Translations under genes and position numbers: made by a program
Notes under the pieces: model-generated
What the model was told of the DNA's origin: nothing
The model's input: only the letters and a program-made list of their open reading frames with translations
Databases searched by the model: none
Assembly (NCBI GenBank): GCA_007244375.1
Contig: SCVW01000047.1
Coordinates: 1-64,000 of the forward strand
DNA from: Smithella sp.
GTDB lineage: Bacteria > Desulfobacterota > Syntrophia > Syntrophales > Smithellaceae
Direction: 5' to 3'
Length of the DNA: 64,000 nucleotides
Shown here: piece after piece, positions 15,251 to 23,257 of the stretch
Position numbering within the stretch: position 1 is the stretch's first letter
Layout: the number at the start of each line of letters is the position of its first letter

Positions 15251-16702
15251 TCAGTCTTTAATCCCCGCAATTTCTTTGGCCAGTTTCTTTTTGTATTCCA
15301 GGTTTCCCTGGCGGGAAATCATAATCCGCTGGGCCTGCGGTGAACCGGCGCCATGCATGGATTCAGTGCGGTAGCCGACCGCGGCCGTGCCCAGGGTAAT
15401 ATTTTCTATCAGCCTCAAAACGCGACAGCGGTGTTCGGTAGGCACAGTAGCGATTCCCTTAAAATATTTTTTGACTATTTTGCCGATTTCCGGGTGCCGC
15501 AAATCTTTTTCCGATGCCATCGTCACCATTAATCCGCCGGCGATATCTTCCGCCAGTCTGGCAATCTCGTAAGGAAATCTGGTTATGTTTTGTTTGCACA
15601 CATTGGCGAGCAGTAAGTCAATCAGATAAGTACCGGAAGCGGTTTTGTGTCCCTGTGCCGAGCAGGCGATGCCGCAGGAGAACAGCGTTTCGTTCAAATG
15701 AATCATTTCAATAAGTTTGTCTTTTATGTGGGAGGCTTTGGCTGCGCCGTTGTATTCGGCAGCCAGCGCTGCGGCGCCGATGAGCACGTCGCCTACGCCA
15801 ACCTTGCAGCCACCATAACTCTGACGATGATAGCCGGCAAAACGTTCGACCAGAGCACCGCTGAATTCATATTCCCCGCACATAAATACATTTTCCCAGG
15901 GAACAAAAAGATTATCAAAAATCATCAATGCTTCGTGTCCGCCGAATTGACGGTTGCCTACGTCTATTTCTCCGCCTTCCAGTTTCCGCGTGTCGCAGGA
16001 TTGTCTTCCATATATATAAGAAATCCCTTCCGCGTCAGCCGGTGCAGCGAAGGAAAGCGCGTAATCGGCATCTTCTTTGGACATGGCGATAGTCGGCATA
16101 ACCAGAATCCAGTGCGAATTAATGGCGCCGGTCTGGTGAGCTTTAGCTCCGCACACGACAATTCCATCTTTTCTTTTTTCCACCACGCGTGTGTAAAGGT
16201 CCGGGTCGGCCTGTTTGCTGGGCGGTAAACCGCGGTCGCCTTTGGGATCGGTCATCGCGCCATCCACGGTCAAATCCTGCTCCTGCATCATTTTCAGAAA
16301 TTTAATAAATCGTTCATGATATTTCGTGCCCAGTTTCTGATCCATTTCAAAAGTGACACTGTCTACGGCATTTATAGCATCCATACCGACACATCTCTGA
16401 AAACAGGAAGCTGTTTTTTGTCCCAGTAATCGCTGCATTTTTACTTTTTTGATCAGGTCGTCAGTGCTTTGGTGTAAATGGCAAAAACGGTTTATCTTTT
16501 CTCCTGTCAGATGGGATTTCGCGGTCATAAGATCTTCGTGCTGAGGATCCTGAGCTAAAGCATATGTCATTTTAACCGAATTCATGGAAGGTCTGATTAT
16601 CGGATGGTCCACCGGATTTTTCACCGGTTCACCCAACAGATAGACTTTCAGGTTCATTTTACGCAGACTGTCTTCGTATTGATCGGCGGTTTTTAATGCC
16701 AT
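15251..16702 (-). CDS. 4-hydroxybutyryl-CoA dehydratase / HpaB-family FAD-[4Fe-4S] enzyme, paralogue 2
   Basis: A 483-residue paralogue of the enzyme at 9679. Cluster ligands align almost residue for residue with the clostridial enzyme: C100 and C104 (SCFQRC), H292 and C299 in YHRQSYGGCK, with Y296 and K300. ICFQ-type flavin-binding and GAALAAEYNG helices follow. The intact metal site argues for a radical acyl-CoA dehydratase or vinylacetyl-CoA isomerase rather than an aromatic hydroxylase. No gamma-aminobutyrate, succinate-semialdehyde or CoA-transferase gene is nearby, so the substrate may be another beta/gamma-substituted acyl-CoA. A weak SD (AAAGAGG) precedes the start. Its 3' end is duplicated at 14119. 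Confidence 0.85.
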   Translation of the reverse strand: MALKTADQYEDSLRKMNLKVYLLGEPVKNPVDHPIIRPSMNSVKMTYALAQDPQHEDLMTAKSHLTGEKINRFCHLHQSTDDLIKKVKMQRLLGQKTASCFQRCVGMDAINAVDSVTFEMDQKLGTKYHERFIKFLKMMQEQDLTVDGAMTDPKGDRGLPPSKQADPDLYTRVVEKRKDGIVVCGAKAHQTGAINSHWILVMPTIAMSKEDADYALSFAAPADAEGISYIYGRQSCDTRKLEGGEIDVGNRQFGGHEALMIFDNLFVPWENVFMCGEYEFSGALVERFAGYHRQSYGGCKVGVGDVLIGAAALAAEYNGAAKASHIKDKLIEMIHLNETLFSCGIACSAQGHKTASGTYLIDLLLANVCKQNITRFPYEIARLAEDIAGGLMVTMASEKDLRHPEIGKIVKKYFKGIATVPTEHRCRVLRLIENITLGTAAVGYRTESMHGAGSPQAQRIMISRQGNLEYKKKLAKEIAGIKD

Positions 16703-16818
16703 TGCTTTGTGCCTCTTTCAATATTGCAATTATGGAGAAAAGTTTTTCCATGTCAATTATGAAATAAATAGCCAGTATTTTTAATATCATACCATAAATA
16801 TTAACGGCTAATATTTTC

Positions 16819-16847
16819 TTGACATACAAAGATGTACTTTTTATACT
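16819..16847 (+). promoter_or_regulatory. Near-consensus sigma70 promoter for the 34-residue membrane peptide
   Basis: TTGACA (16819-16824), 17-bp spacer, TATACT (16842-16847), followed by CCTCCGCC. The same hexamers with the same spacing recur at 22992 and 32764. Confidence 0.75.
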
Positions 16848-16900
16848 CCTCCGCCAGGGGACAATATTATATCAGATAAATAACAGCACAGGGGGAAACT

Positions 16901-17005
16901 ATGGCGCAAATAAAAGAAAGACGCAAGTTTAATTTTGTTTTATTAGCGATATTAGTAGTTGTTATTATTACTGGAATTTTCTACCAGTATTTTTTGAAAT
17001 TTTAG
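16901..17005 (+). CDS. 34-residue single-pass membrane peptide
   Basis: A short frame starting ATG behind GGGGGA (6 bp) and about 47 bp downstream of a near-consensus promoter. The product has a basic head (MAQIKERRKFNF), one hydrophobic helix (VLLAILVVVIITGIF) and a short YQYFLKF tail: N-in single-pass topology. The strong promoter and SD favour a real small protein; no function or family is recognised. Confidence 0.55.
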   Translation: MAQIKERRKFNFVLLAILVVVIITGIFYQYFLKF

Positions 17006-17462
17006 TCGGGTGAAACAGGTAAACATAAGAAACAATTTTTTAAAATGTCCATAAGGGTCAGACAAGCTACAGCGTGTTTGTAATATCAGCTCCGATAGTT
17101 AAAACAGGATTTTGTGACGGATAATGTTGTTATAAATGGATAGATTTTGAATCGCTCGTTGTAAGTGGTTTGATAGAGTCGAGGACAGTTTATAAACCCG
17201 GTTTCCAGTTTATGAATGTCGTAAGGTTTGCTTACAGGACAAATGAAGAAGTGTGTCCGCAAAACAGGTTGGTTTTGTAAAAAATACCGGATGAAATCAA
17301 TACGTGTCCGCAGATGAAGTATCCATACGGTATAAATTTGCTTATCTTTAAAGATTGCATCATTAAGTTAACGCATACTATGTATTAAAATTCATATAGA
17401 CTTATCTTGATAAGACAGGATTGTTAATAAATACATTGTTAAAAGAGAAAGGAAGAAATTAT
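17006..17462. other. 457-bp gap with no recognised gene
   Basis: No convincing coding frame, repeat copy or promoter was seen. A perfect short inverted repeat CTTATC-TT-GATAAG lies at 17401-17414, about 50 bp before the isomerase start, and could be an operator. Confidence 0.4.
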
Positions 17463-18188
17463 ATGCCTATCATGACATGGACTAAAGATGAAACTGTAGC
17501 AATTATCACTATGAGCAATGGTGAAAACAGGCAGAATCTTGAATTTGCCAAAACATTTAAAGCGATGCTGGATGAGATAATTGCCGATAAATCAGTAACA
17601 GCCCTTATTGTTACTTCCAGCGATGAGAAGAATTTTTCTCAGGGTGTGGATGTTAACTGGATCATGGAGAAGATGCAGAAGAATGAACATCAGCCGGTCA
17701 GGGATTTTATCAATGGAATGGATGATGTGTTTAAAACGCTGCTTCTTTATCCGGTGCCGGTAATTGCGGCAATTAACGGTCATGCTTTCGGCAACGGTTC
17801 GATATTGTCCTGCGCCTGTGATTTTCGTTTCATGCGGTCGGACCGCGGATTCTTTTGCTTTCCGGAAGTAAATATCGGCATTCCTTTTAGATTTGGCATG
17901 GATGCTTTTATGAAAAAGGCCGTTCCTATACACATATTATCACAAATGCAATTTACCGGAAATCGTTACACCGCCCCCGAACTGGAAAAAAATAATATAA
18001 TTGTAAAAGCCTGCGCCAATCAGGAAGATCTGATGGCATCAGCCATAGCTTTTGCCAAGACTTTTCAGAAAAAACGGGGAATTTTCGGCAAAATAAAAGA
18101 AAGACTATATAGCGATATTGCAAAAGTATTAGACGATGATCATATGCCGCCATCGACAAATATCGATGTTCTGGTTGTTGCTGATTGA
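17463..18188 (+). CDS. Delta3,delta2-enoyl-CoA isomerase (crotonase superfamily)
   Basis: A 241-residue crotonase-fold enzyme that shifts a 3-enoyl-CoA double bond to the 2-trans position. The oxyanion-hole segments ENRQN (27-31) and INGHAFGNGS are present. The first hydratase Glu (in GGGxELA) is replaced by Ile, while the second acidic residue, E135 in FPEVNIGIPF, is kept, which is the pattern of enoyl-CoA isomerases, not hydratases; SDRGFFCFPEV closely matches eukaryotic and plant ECI. The start at 17463 has AAAGGAAG upstream; an upstream TTG-initiated extension is unlikely. It would fit with vinylacetyl/crotonyl-CoA chemistry of the neighbouring dehydratases. Confidence 0.8.
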   Translation: MPIMTWTKDETVAIITMSNGENRQNLEFAKTFKAMLDEIIADKSVTALIVTSSDEKNFSQGVDVNWIMEKMQKNEHQPVRDFINGMDDVFKTLLLYPVPVIAAINGHAFGNGSILSCACDFRFMRSDRGFFCFPEVNIGIPFRFGMDAFMKKAVPIHILSQMQFTGNRYTAPELEKNNIIVKACANQEDLMASAIAFAKTFQKKRGIFGKIKERLYSDIAKVLDDDHMPPSTNIDVLVVAD

Positions 18189-18224
18189 TATAACATAATT
18201 ATTTGAAATTTTAGCAGGTCAAAA

Positions 18225-18323
18225 ATGAAAACAGCCATAACGGAAATGTTCGGAATCAAATATCCTATTATATGCGGCGCGATAATGTGGCTTTGCCAGC
18301 CAAAACAAACTTTGATTGTATAA
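18225..18323 (+). pseudogene. 5' stub of a nitronate monooxygenase-family gene
   Basis: Thirty-two codons starting MKTAITEMFGIKYPII and continuing CGAIMWLCQPKQTLIV before a stop. The N terminus is the signature start of nitronate monooxygenase/enoyl reductase FMN proteins (MKTxITxxFGIxYPII), which normally run to about 320-360 residues. The rest is gone. It directly follows the enoyl-CoA isomerase by 36 bp, suggesting a former operon partner lost by deletion. Confidence 0.7.
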
Positions 18324-18481
18324 CGAAAACGTTTAGTAGATAAAAATAAAATAGTTACAAATTTTCGCAACCAATTATCCATTCATTTAAAAAGAATGTT
18401 TGCATGCTTTTTCCATCTTCTTGTAAATCTAATATAAAAAAAACGAAAGAAGCTTATTTGATTATAAAGAGTTTTTTGTAA

Positions 18482-18510
18482 TTGACAAAAAAAACATAGT
18501 TTCTTATAAT
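18482..18510 (+). promoter_or_regulatory. Perfect consensus sigma70 promoter
   Basis: TTGACA (18482-18487), exactly 17 bp, TATAAT (18505-18510). The next gene starts at 18704, so the transcript would carry a leader of about 185 nt. The rest of the 18324-18703 gap holds no recognisable gene. Confidence 0.8.
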
Positions 18511-18703
18511 TCCCTGATAAAAGGATAACACATATATCAAAAATTTTTCTTTACCGGTTCGCAACGTCTCTTTTTGTGAGGCAACTGCATTCAAATGATG
18601 AAATTACCTGCAACATATGGAATTGTAACGGGAAATATATTTGCCGGCGAGCAATAATAGGCAAATTCTTCGGGTTAGGCTGCAATAACAAAGCGGGGAT
18701 ATC

Positions 18704-19552
18704 ATGAATTTTAAAAAATCAGATCCAGCGAGCGAGAGGCTAGCCGAAGCTCAAAGAGGTTCTGTACCGGCAAATGGTAATCAGATTCAAAATGAGTCCA
18801 ACTCATTTCCAGTAGAAATGGAAAAAATGCCGACGGATAATGTACAATCCAAACTTTGTCTGGAATTAGCTGCCTTTCGATCTCTTCTCGAGAAGATTGC
18901 AGATGTCCCTCAGGGAAATTTCGCTTGGACATGGGACCACGAAACCAAAACTTTTCTCCTTCAGGCACCGAATCAAGTCATTGAACAATACATTAATATT
19001 CTTACCCGTGAGATGGGTGAATCTCTTTGTTTACGTGTAAAGAAAGCCAGGATTGTCGTCGATCTGTGGCCGTGGAAGATTAATAAGGATAAAGTGAGTT
19101 TAAGAATAGGGTTCAATGAAGACTACAATCTTTCAGAAATTCGCGGGCATACAGGATTGGAAAAACTTGCAAATCTTCATTTTGTGCCTCATCCCGATGA
19201 TTCACAGGAAGAAAAGGAAGCGCTGGACAGATTCAAATTAATGTGTAGAAAAATAGATGCTATTTTTGAAAAAAAGTATGAATGGATGTGGGAGACCTAC
19301 TGGAGAATGAAAGGTTTGTCGTTTGCCATAGTGCGAAAATATAATTGGGAGAACAAGTCCTTTCTTGTTGAGAAAGAGATCGAACAATTCAACAACTCAC
19401 CTGAAACTCAAAAAGCTAAATTGATAGCCGACCTTCGTACTTATACACACGGAACTTCTGTAAATGTCAGAATAGCATTGGAAGGTCTGACGAATGAACC
19501 AAAGCTCTATCCGCAGATTTTGCCTGTATTTGATGCTCATTTTTCTGGCTAA
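18704..19552 (+). CDS. Conserved-looking hypothetical protein, 282 residues
   Basis: I do not recognise this protein. It has a polar, low-complexity N-terminal 45 residues (ASERLAEAQRGSVPANG), then an alpha/beta region with NFAWTWDHETKTFLLQ near 73 and IVVDLWPWKINKDKVSLRIG near 112, and a helical C-terminal half (EKKYEWMWETYWRMKG near 191, HGTSVNVRIALEGL near 251). No signal peptide, TM segment or cysteine cluster. SD GCGGGGAT is close to the ATG. It is expressed from a consensus promoter 190 bp upstream and seems monocistronic. Confidence 0.7.
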   Translation: MNFKKSDPASERLAEAQRGSVPANGNQIQNESNSFPVEMEKMPTDNVQSKLCLELAAFRSLLEKIADVPQGNFAWTWDHETKTFLLQAPNQVIEQYINILTREMGESLCLRVKKARIVVDLWPWKINKDKVSLRIGFNEDYNLSEIRGHTGLEKLANLHFVPHPDDSQEEKEALDRFKLMCRKIDAIFEKKYEWMWETYWRMKGLSFAIVRKYNWENKSFLVEKEIEQFNNSPETQKAKLIADLRTYTHGTSVNVRIALEGLTNEPKLYPQILPVFDAHFSG

Positions 19553-19585
19553 ATCGATAAAAACACATATTTGTTTTAGGGTGTG

Positions 19586-19713
19586 ATACCATTTCCAAAT
19601 CAAAGATGATATTGAGGCGGCTAGGCGGAGGCGACGAAGCGTATTATTATACATACGTTGAGGAAGCCGACAACGACAACAACAAAAATAGCGCTTTGAT
19701 TTGAAATTGGTAT
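19586..19713. repeat. 128-bp MITE-like palindromic element
   Basis: Terminal inverted repeats of 20 bp (left ATACCATTTCCAAATCAAAG at 19586-19605; right CTTTGATTTGAAATTGGTAT at 19694-19713; 18 of 20 matched) enclose a core with GAGGCGGCTAGGCGGAGGCG, a small CGTAT/ATACG stem and a GACAACGACAACAAC run. No coding frame fits inside. The form suggests a non-autonomous mobile or REP-type element. Confidence 0.75.
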
Positions 19714-19811
19714 AAGACGAAGAAAGATAAGTAACTCTTCTGATGGAAAGGGTTGCCTGTTTCTGATACAAACATTTCCCACACACATTTCCAGAAGGAT
19801 ATATTTATATA

Positions 19812-20930
19812 ATGTATGATTTTATTATAGTGGGTGCAGGTTTTTTTGGAGCTGTTTTCGCCTACGAAGCAAAGAAAGCCGGCAAAAAAGTTTTAGTAAT
19901 TGAAAAACGTGATCATATCGGCGGCAATTGTTATTCGTATAATTATCCGGGAACTGATATCAACGTCCATAAATACGGACCTCATATTTTTCACACATCG
20001 TCTGAAAAAATCTGGCAATATATAAACTCCTTTGCTGATTTTAATGATTATCGGCATCGTGTGCTTACAACGGCAGGAGGAAAGGTTTATTCACTGCCGA
20101 TTAATCTGGCAACAATTAATAAATTTTATAATCTTACTTTAACACCGGACGAAGCCGTAGGATTTTTAAAATCCAAAATACCTGCAATTCCTTTTCCTAA
20201 AAATCTGGAAGAAAAGGCAATAAGTCTTATTGGCAGGGAACTTTACGAAACGTTTATTAAAGGGTACACAATAAAACAATGGAATTGTGATCCAAGGGAT
20301 CTTCCCGCTGAAGTAATAACCAGGCTTCCGGTAAGAACTACTTATAATGACGTTTATTATGACGACGATTATCAAGGCATGCCCATCGGAGGATATACGC
20401 ATATTTTCGAAAAGTTGTTGAAGGATATATCGGTTGAACTGAAAACGGATTTTTTTAAAAAAAAAGATTACTGGAGATCTATCGCGAAGACTCTTGTTTA
20501 CACCGGTCCCATAGACCGCTATTTTAATTACTGCTATGGGAAACTGCGATGGAGGTCTTGCCGTTTCGAGATTGAAAAAATGCAGTTGAGTGATTACCAG
20601 GGGGTCAGCATTATAAACTATGCAGATCGGGAAGTGCCCTATACACGTATTGTTGAACCAAAACACTTTTATCGTGAGAGAGCCGATTTGTCGCGCGGCA
20701 CAGTTATTGTCAGAGAATATCCCTGTGATGATCAGGCCGAACCTTATTATCCGGTAAGATTGAAAACCGATCAGGAAATGCTGGTCAAATATCAAAAGGC
20801 AGAGAGTCATGAAAGAAATGTTATATTCGGGGGCCGTCTGGCTGAATATAAATATTATAATATGGACCAGGTAATCTTCGGAGCTTTGGAACAAGTCGGG
20901 AAATTATTAAAACAGAATGCTTCGAAATAG
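19812..20930 (+). CDS. glf: UDP-galactopyranose mutase
   Basis: A 372-residue FAD enzyme converting UDP-galactopyranose to UDP-galactofuranose for cell-surface glycans. N-terminal FAD loop (IIVGAGFFGAVFA, residues 5-17), IEKRDHIGGNCYSY, HKYGPHIFHT near 53 and the C-terminal IFGGRLAEYKYYNMDQ are all diagnostic. Length matches the bacterial family (365-395). SD AAGGA lies about 11 bp upstream. No glycosyltransferase genes adjoin it, so it is detached from any polysaccharide cluster within this window. Confidence 0.97.
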   Translation: MYDFIIVGAGFFGAVFAYEAKKAGKKVLVIEKRDHIGGNCYSYNYPGTDINVHKYGPHIFHTSSEKIWQYINSFADFNDYRHRVLTTAGGKVYSLPINLATINKFYNLTLTPDEAVGFLKSKIPAIPFPKNLEEKAISLIGRELYETFIKGYTIKQWNCDPRDLPAEVITRLPVRTTYNDVYYDDDYQGMPIGGYTHIFEKLLKDISVELKTDFFKKKDYWRSIAKTLVYTGPIDRYFNYCYGKLRWRSCRFEIEKMQLSDYQGVSIINYADREVPYTRIVEPKHFYRERADLSRGTVIVREYPCDDQAEPYYPVRLKTDQEMLVKYQKAESHERNVIFGGRLAEYKYYNMDQVIFGALEQVGKLLKQNASK

Positions 20931-21031
20931 AACGTTAGATTAACATCGCAGATTCATAACAAATATGTAATGATCTGAACAGGTTTGGATTTTTTTCTTA
21001 AATGAAATAGTTTTTAGTGTAGAGGGTATTT

Positions 21032-22417
21032 ATGATGCCGGAATCCATACCACAAACGTTAGGTAGATTGAGAGATTTCTTCGCTACGGGAAAAACAAGG
21101 GATGTCGACTTTCGTATTGCTCAACTGAAAAAGCTCAAGGAAGGCATACGTAAATATGAGCCGGAAATCATGGCCTCTCTTTATGACGATATGCACAAAC
21201 CGCCCTTTGAAGCCTATGCCAGTGAAATCGGAATTCTCTACACAGAAATTGATCATATTATACGACATCTTCATTCCTGGTCGCGTCCCCGGCGAGTGGC
21301 GACGCCTGTGATTCATTTTCTTTCACGAAGCCGCATCTATCATGATCCTTATGGCGTTGTTTTGATTATCAGTCCCTGGAATTATCCTTTCCAGTTGACC
21401 ATTGCGCCACTGATCGGAGCCATAGCCGCAGGTAATTGTGTGCTTATCAAACCTTCCGAATTTTCCTCTTCCACATCGGCAACGATAGAAAAGATGATGA
21501 CGGAATTGTTTGCTTCCGATTATGTAGCGGTTTTTCAGGGTGAAACCGAAGCGACAAAAAAGCTGTTGGAGGAAAAATTCGACTACATCTTCTTCACCGG
21601 AAGCACAGCGGTCGGTCGGGTTATTATGTCGGCTGCAGCCCGCCACCTTACACCGGTAACGCTGGAATTGGGAGGGAAAAGCCCCACTATTGTTGATGAG
21701 GATGTCGACCTTAATTATGGAATAAAAAGAATTGCCTGGGGGAAATTTTTCAATGCCGGACAGACATGTATTGCACCTGATTATGTTCTGGTACACCGGA
21801 AAATAAAAGATTCCTTTATTGAGAAAATAGTCGGCACGCTTCATTCGTTTTATGGCGAAAATCCTATGATGAGTCCTGATTATGCTAGAATCATCAACGA
21901 GCGGCATTTCAATCGTCTCTTGCAACTTATGAAAAGTGGATGGGTTATCTACGGCGGCAATAGTCAGAGAAAAGATTTATATATAGCACCGACAATAATT
22001 GATCAGGTTTCTCCAAACGATCCCGTTATGCAGGAAGAAATCTTTGGTCCCATTTTACCCCTGGTTGAATATAACGATATTGAAGAGGCTATTGCTTTTG
22101 TAAATCAGCGGCCACGTCCTTTGGCTCTTTACTGTTTTTCTAAAAATAAGAAAATACAGAACAGGATTCTCCGGGAAACATCTGCCGGAGGAGGTTGTAT
22201 TAACGACACTATTTCCCACATAGGCAGCCAGGAACTTCCGTTCGGTGGCATCGGGGAAAGCGGCATGGGTGCTTATCACGGCAAAGCTAGTTTCAATACT
22301 TTTACCCACCAGCGCGGTATTCTGTTTCGGTCAAATTTACTGGATATATCTTTGCGTTATCCTCCTTATCGTGACAGGGTTTCACTTCTGCAATTATTAT
22401 TCAGGTTTATCAGATAG
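21032..22417 (+). CDS. Class 3-type NAD(P)+ aldehyde dehydrogenase
   Basis: A 461-residue aldehyde dehydrogenase of the ALDH3/CoA-independent type (fatty or aromatic aldehydes). Catalytic residues are visible: C246 in NAGQTCIAPD and E212 in LELGGKSP; FTGSTAVG near 190 is the cofactor loop and GGGCINDT near 384 the C-terminal motif. The C terminus ends in a hydrophobic/basic stretch (LLQLLFRFIR), as in membrane-associated fatty aldehyde dehydrogenases. Two in-frame ATGs (21032, 21035) follow GAGGG. The peroxiredoxin gene follows after 51 bp and is likely co-transcribed. Confidence 0.92.
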   Translation: MMPESIPQTLGRLRDFFATGKTRDVDFRIAQLKKLKEGIRKYEPEIMASLYDDMHKPPFEAYASEIGILYTEIDHIIRHLHSWSRPRRVATPVIHFLSRSRIYHDPYGVVLIISPWNYPFQLTIAPLIGAIAAGNCVLIKPSEFSSSTSATIEKMMTELFASDYVAVFQGETEATKKLLEEKFDYIFFTGSTAVGRVIMSAAARHLTPVTLELGGKSPTIVDEDVDLNYGIKRIAWGKFFNAGQTCIAPDYVLVHRKIKDSFIEKIVGTLHSFYGENPMMSPDYARIINERHFNRLLQLMKSGWVIYGGNSQRKDLYIAPTIIDQVSPNDPVMQEEIFGPILPLVEYNDIEEAIAFVNQRPRPLALYCFSKNKKIQNRILRETSAGGGCINDTISHIGSQELPFGGIGESGMGAYHGKASFNTFTHQRGILFRSNLLDISLRYPPYRDRVSLLQLLFRFIR

Positions 22418-22468
22418 TGGGTCTATTAATAGAAAAGAAGATATGAAAAAAATTATTAGAGGTGTTCT

Positions 22469-22939
22469 ATGGCAGAAAAAACTATTATTCAGTTGGGAAA
22501 AGTGGTCAAAAATTTCATTTTGCCGGATCAATCAGGGCAGAATTTTACCCTGTCCACGATGAGGGGTCGACGCGTTTTATTGTCGTTTCATCCTCTTGCC
22601 TGGACGCCTGTTTGTAAGTTGCAGATGCAGTCGCTGGAAAAGAATAAAAAAATATTCGATAAACTCAACACAATTGCTGTTGGTTTAAGTGTGGATAGTG
22701 TTCCGTGCAAAGCCGCATGGGCCAAAGCGATCAAAATAAAAAATACAAAACTTCTGGCAGATTTCTGGCCCCATGGGAACGTAGCCAAAGGAATCGGTTT
22801 ATTCCGGGAGCAGAATGGTTTTTCTCAACGGGCAAACATTATTCTCGATGAGTCGGGGAAAGTCTGTTTTGTAAAGATTTATCCTGTCTCAGAACTACCC
22901 GATATTGAAGAGATTATCGTTTTTCTTAAAAATGCATAA
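22469..22939 (+). CDS. Peroxiredoxin (AhpC/TSA, AhpE-like)
   Basis: A 156-residue thioredoxin-fold peroxidase. The active-site PxxxTxxC motif is present as PLAWTPVC (peroxidatic C49). A second Cys, C80 in SVDSVPCKAAW, is placed as in AhpE/Prx5-like enzymes and might act in resolution. The protein probably reduces H2O2 or organic peroxides in the cytoplasm and pairs with the thioredoxin reductase at 51788, which is inference. A strong hairpin follows. Confidence 0.9.
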   Translation: MAEKTIIQLGKVVKNFILPDQSGQNFTLSTMRGRRVLLSFHPLAWTPVCKLQMQSLEKNKKIFDKLNTIAVGLSVDSVPCKAAWAKAIKIKNTKLLADFWPHGNVAKGIGLFREQNGFSQRANIILDESGKVCFVKIYPVSELPDIEEIIVFLKNA

Positions 22940-22949
22940 TTCAACGCGA

Positions 22950-22987
22950 AGAATATGAGCCCCGCAGCTTGCTTCGGGGTTCATATT
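22950..22987 (+). terminator. Strong hairpin after the peroxiredoxin gene
   Basis: A 14-bp stem (GAATATGAGCCCCG / CGGGGTTCATATTC, one G-U) with a 10-nt loop, 10 bp after the stop. It lacks a T tract, so it may act with Rho or as an mRNA-end stabiliser. Confidence 0.6.
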
Positions 22988-22991
22988 CGTG

Positions 22992-23020
22992 ATTGACAGA
23001 TATAATTCTTATTCATATAC
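22992..23020 (+). promoter_or_regulatory. Near-consensus promoter upstream of pabB
   Basis: TTGACA (22992-22997), 17 bp, TATACT (23015-23020). Spacer end CTTATTCA and the downstream YSCGCC-like bases are shared with the promoter at 32764. It would give a 230-nt leader to pabB containing repeat copy C. Confidence 0.65.
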
Positions 23021-23093
23021 TTCCGCCGAAAAAATTATAATTATCATGAAGATTATGCTCTAGCCTGAGAGACTATGTCGTAATTAGAATAGA

Positions 23094-23196
23094 TGTCATT
23101 CCGAGCGCATGCGAGGAATCTTAATGCATTGATATCATTATCAAGAAAGATTTCTCCCCGGCATGCGCTGGGCTTTCGCCTACGGTCGAAATGACA
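23094..23196. repeat. Dispersed palindromic repeat, copy C
   Basis: Opens TGTCATTCCGAGCGCATGCG then AGGAATCTTAATG, and closes AGATTTCTCCCCGGCATGCG and GGTCGAAATGACA. The arms GCGCATGCGAGGAATCTT and AGATTTCTCCCCGGCATGCGC pair, so the transcript would fold into a long hairpin in the pabB leader. Confidence 0.8.
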
Positions 23197-23257
23197 TTAA
23201 AAAGAATGAGAGACGATCTCTGAACATTAAGGCATCCAGATCTATGAGGGATGCTTT

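Noticed and set aside
9679-16702. Annotation of the two dehydratase paralogues as 4-hydroxyphenylacetate 3-monooxygenases
   Set aside because: That family branch lacks the two-Cys, His, Cys cluster ligands, which are intact here.
18517-18703. Possible cyclic-di-GMP or other riboswitch in the leader before 18704
   Set aside because: I could not find a conserved riboswitch core or a clear terminator/antiterminator; left as an unexplained leader.
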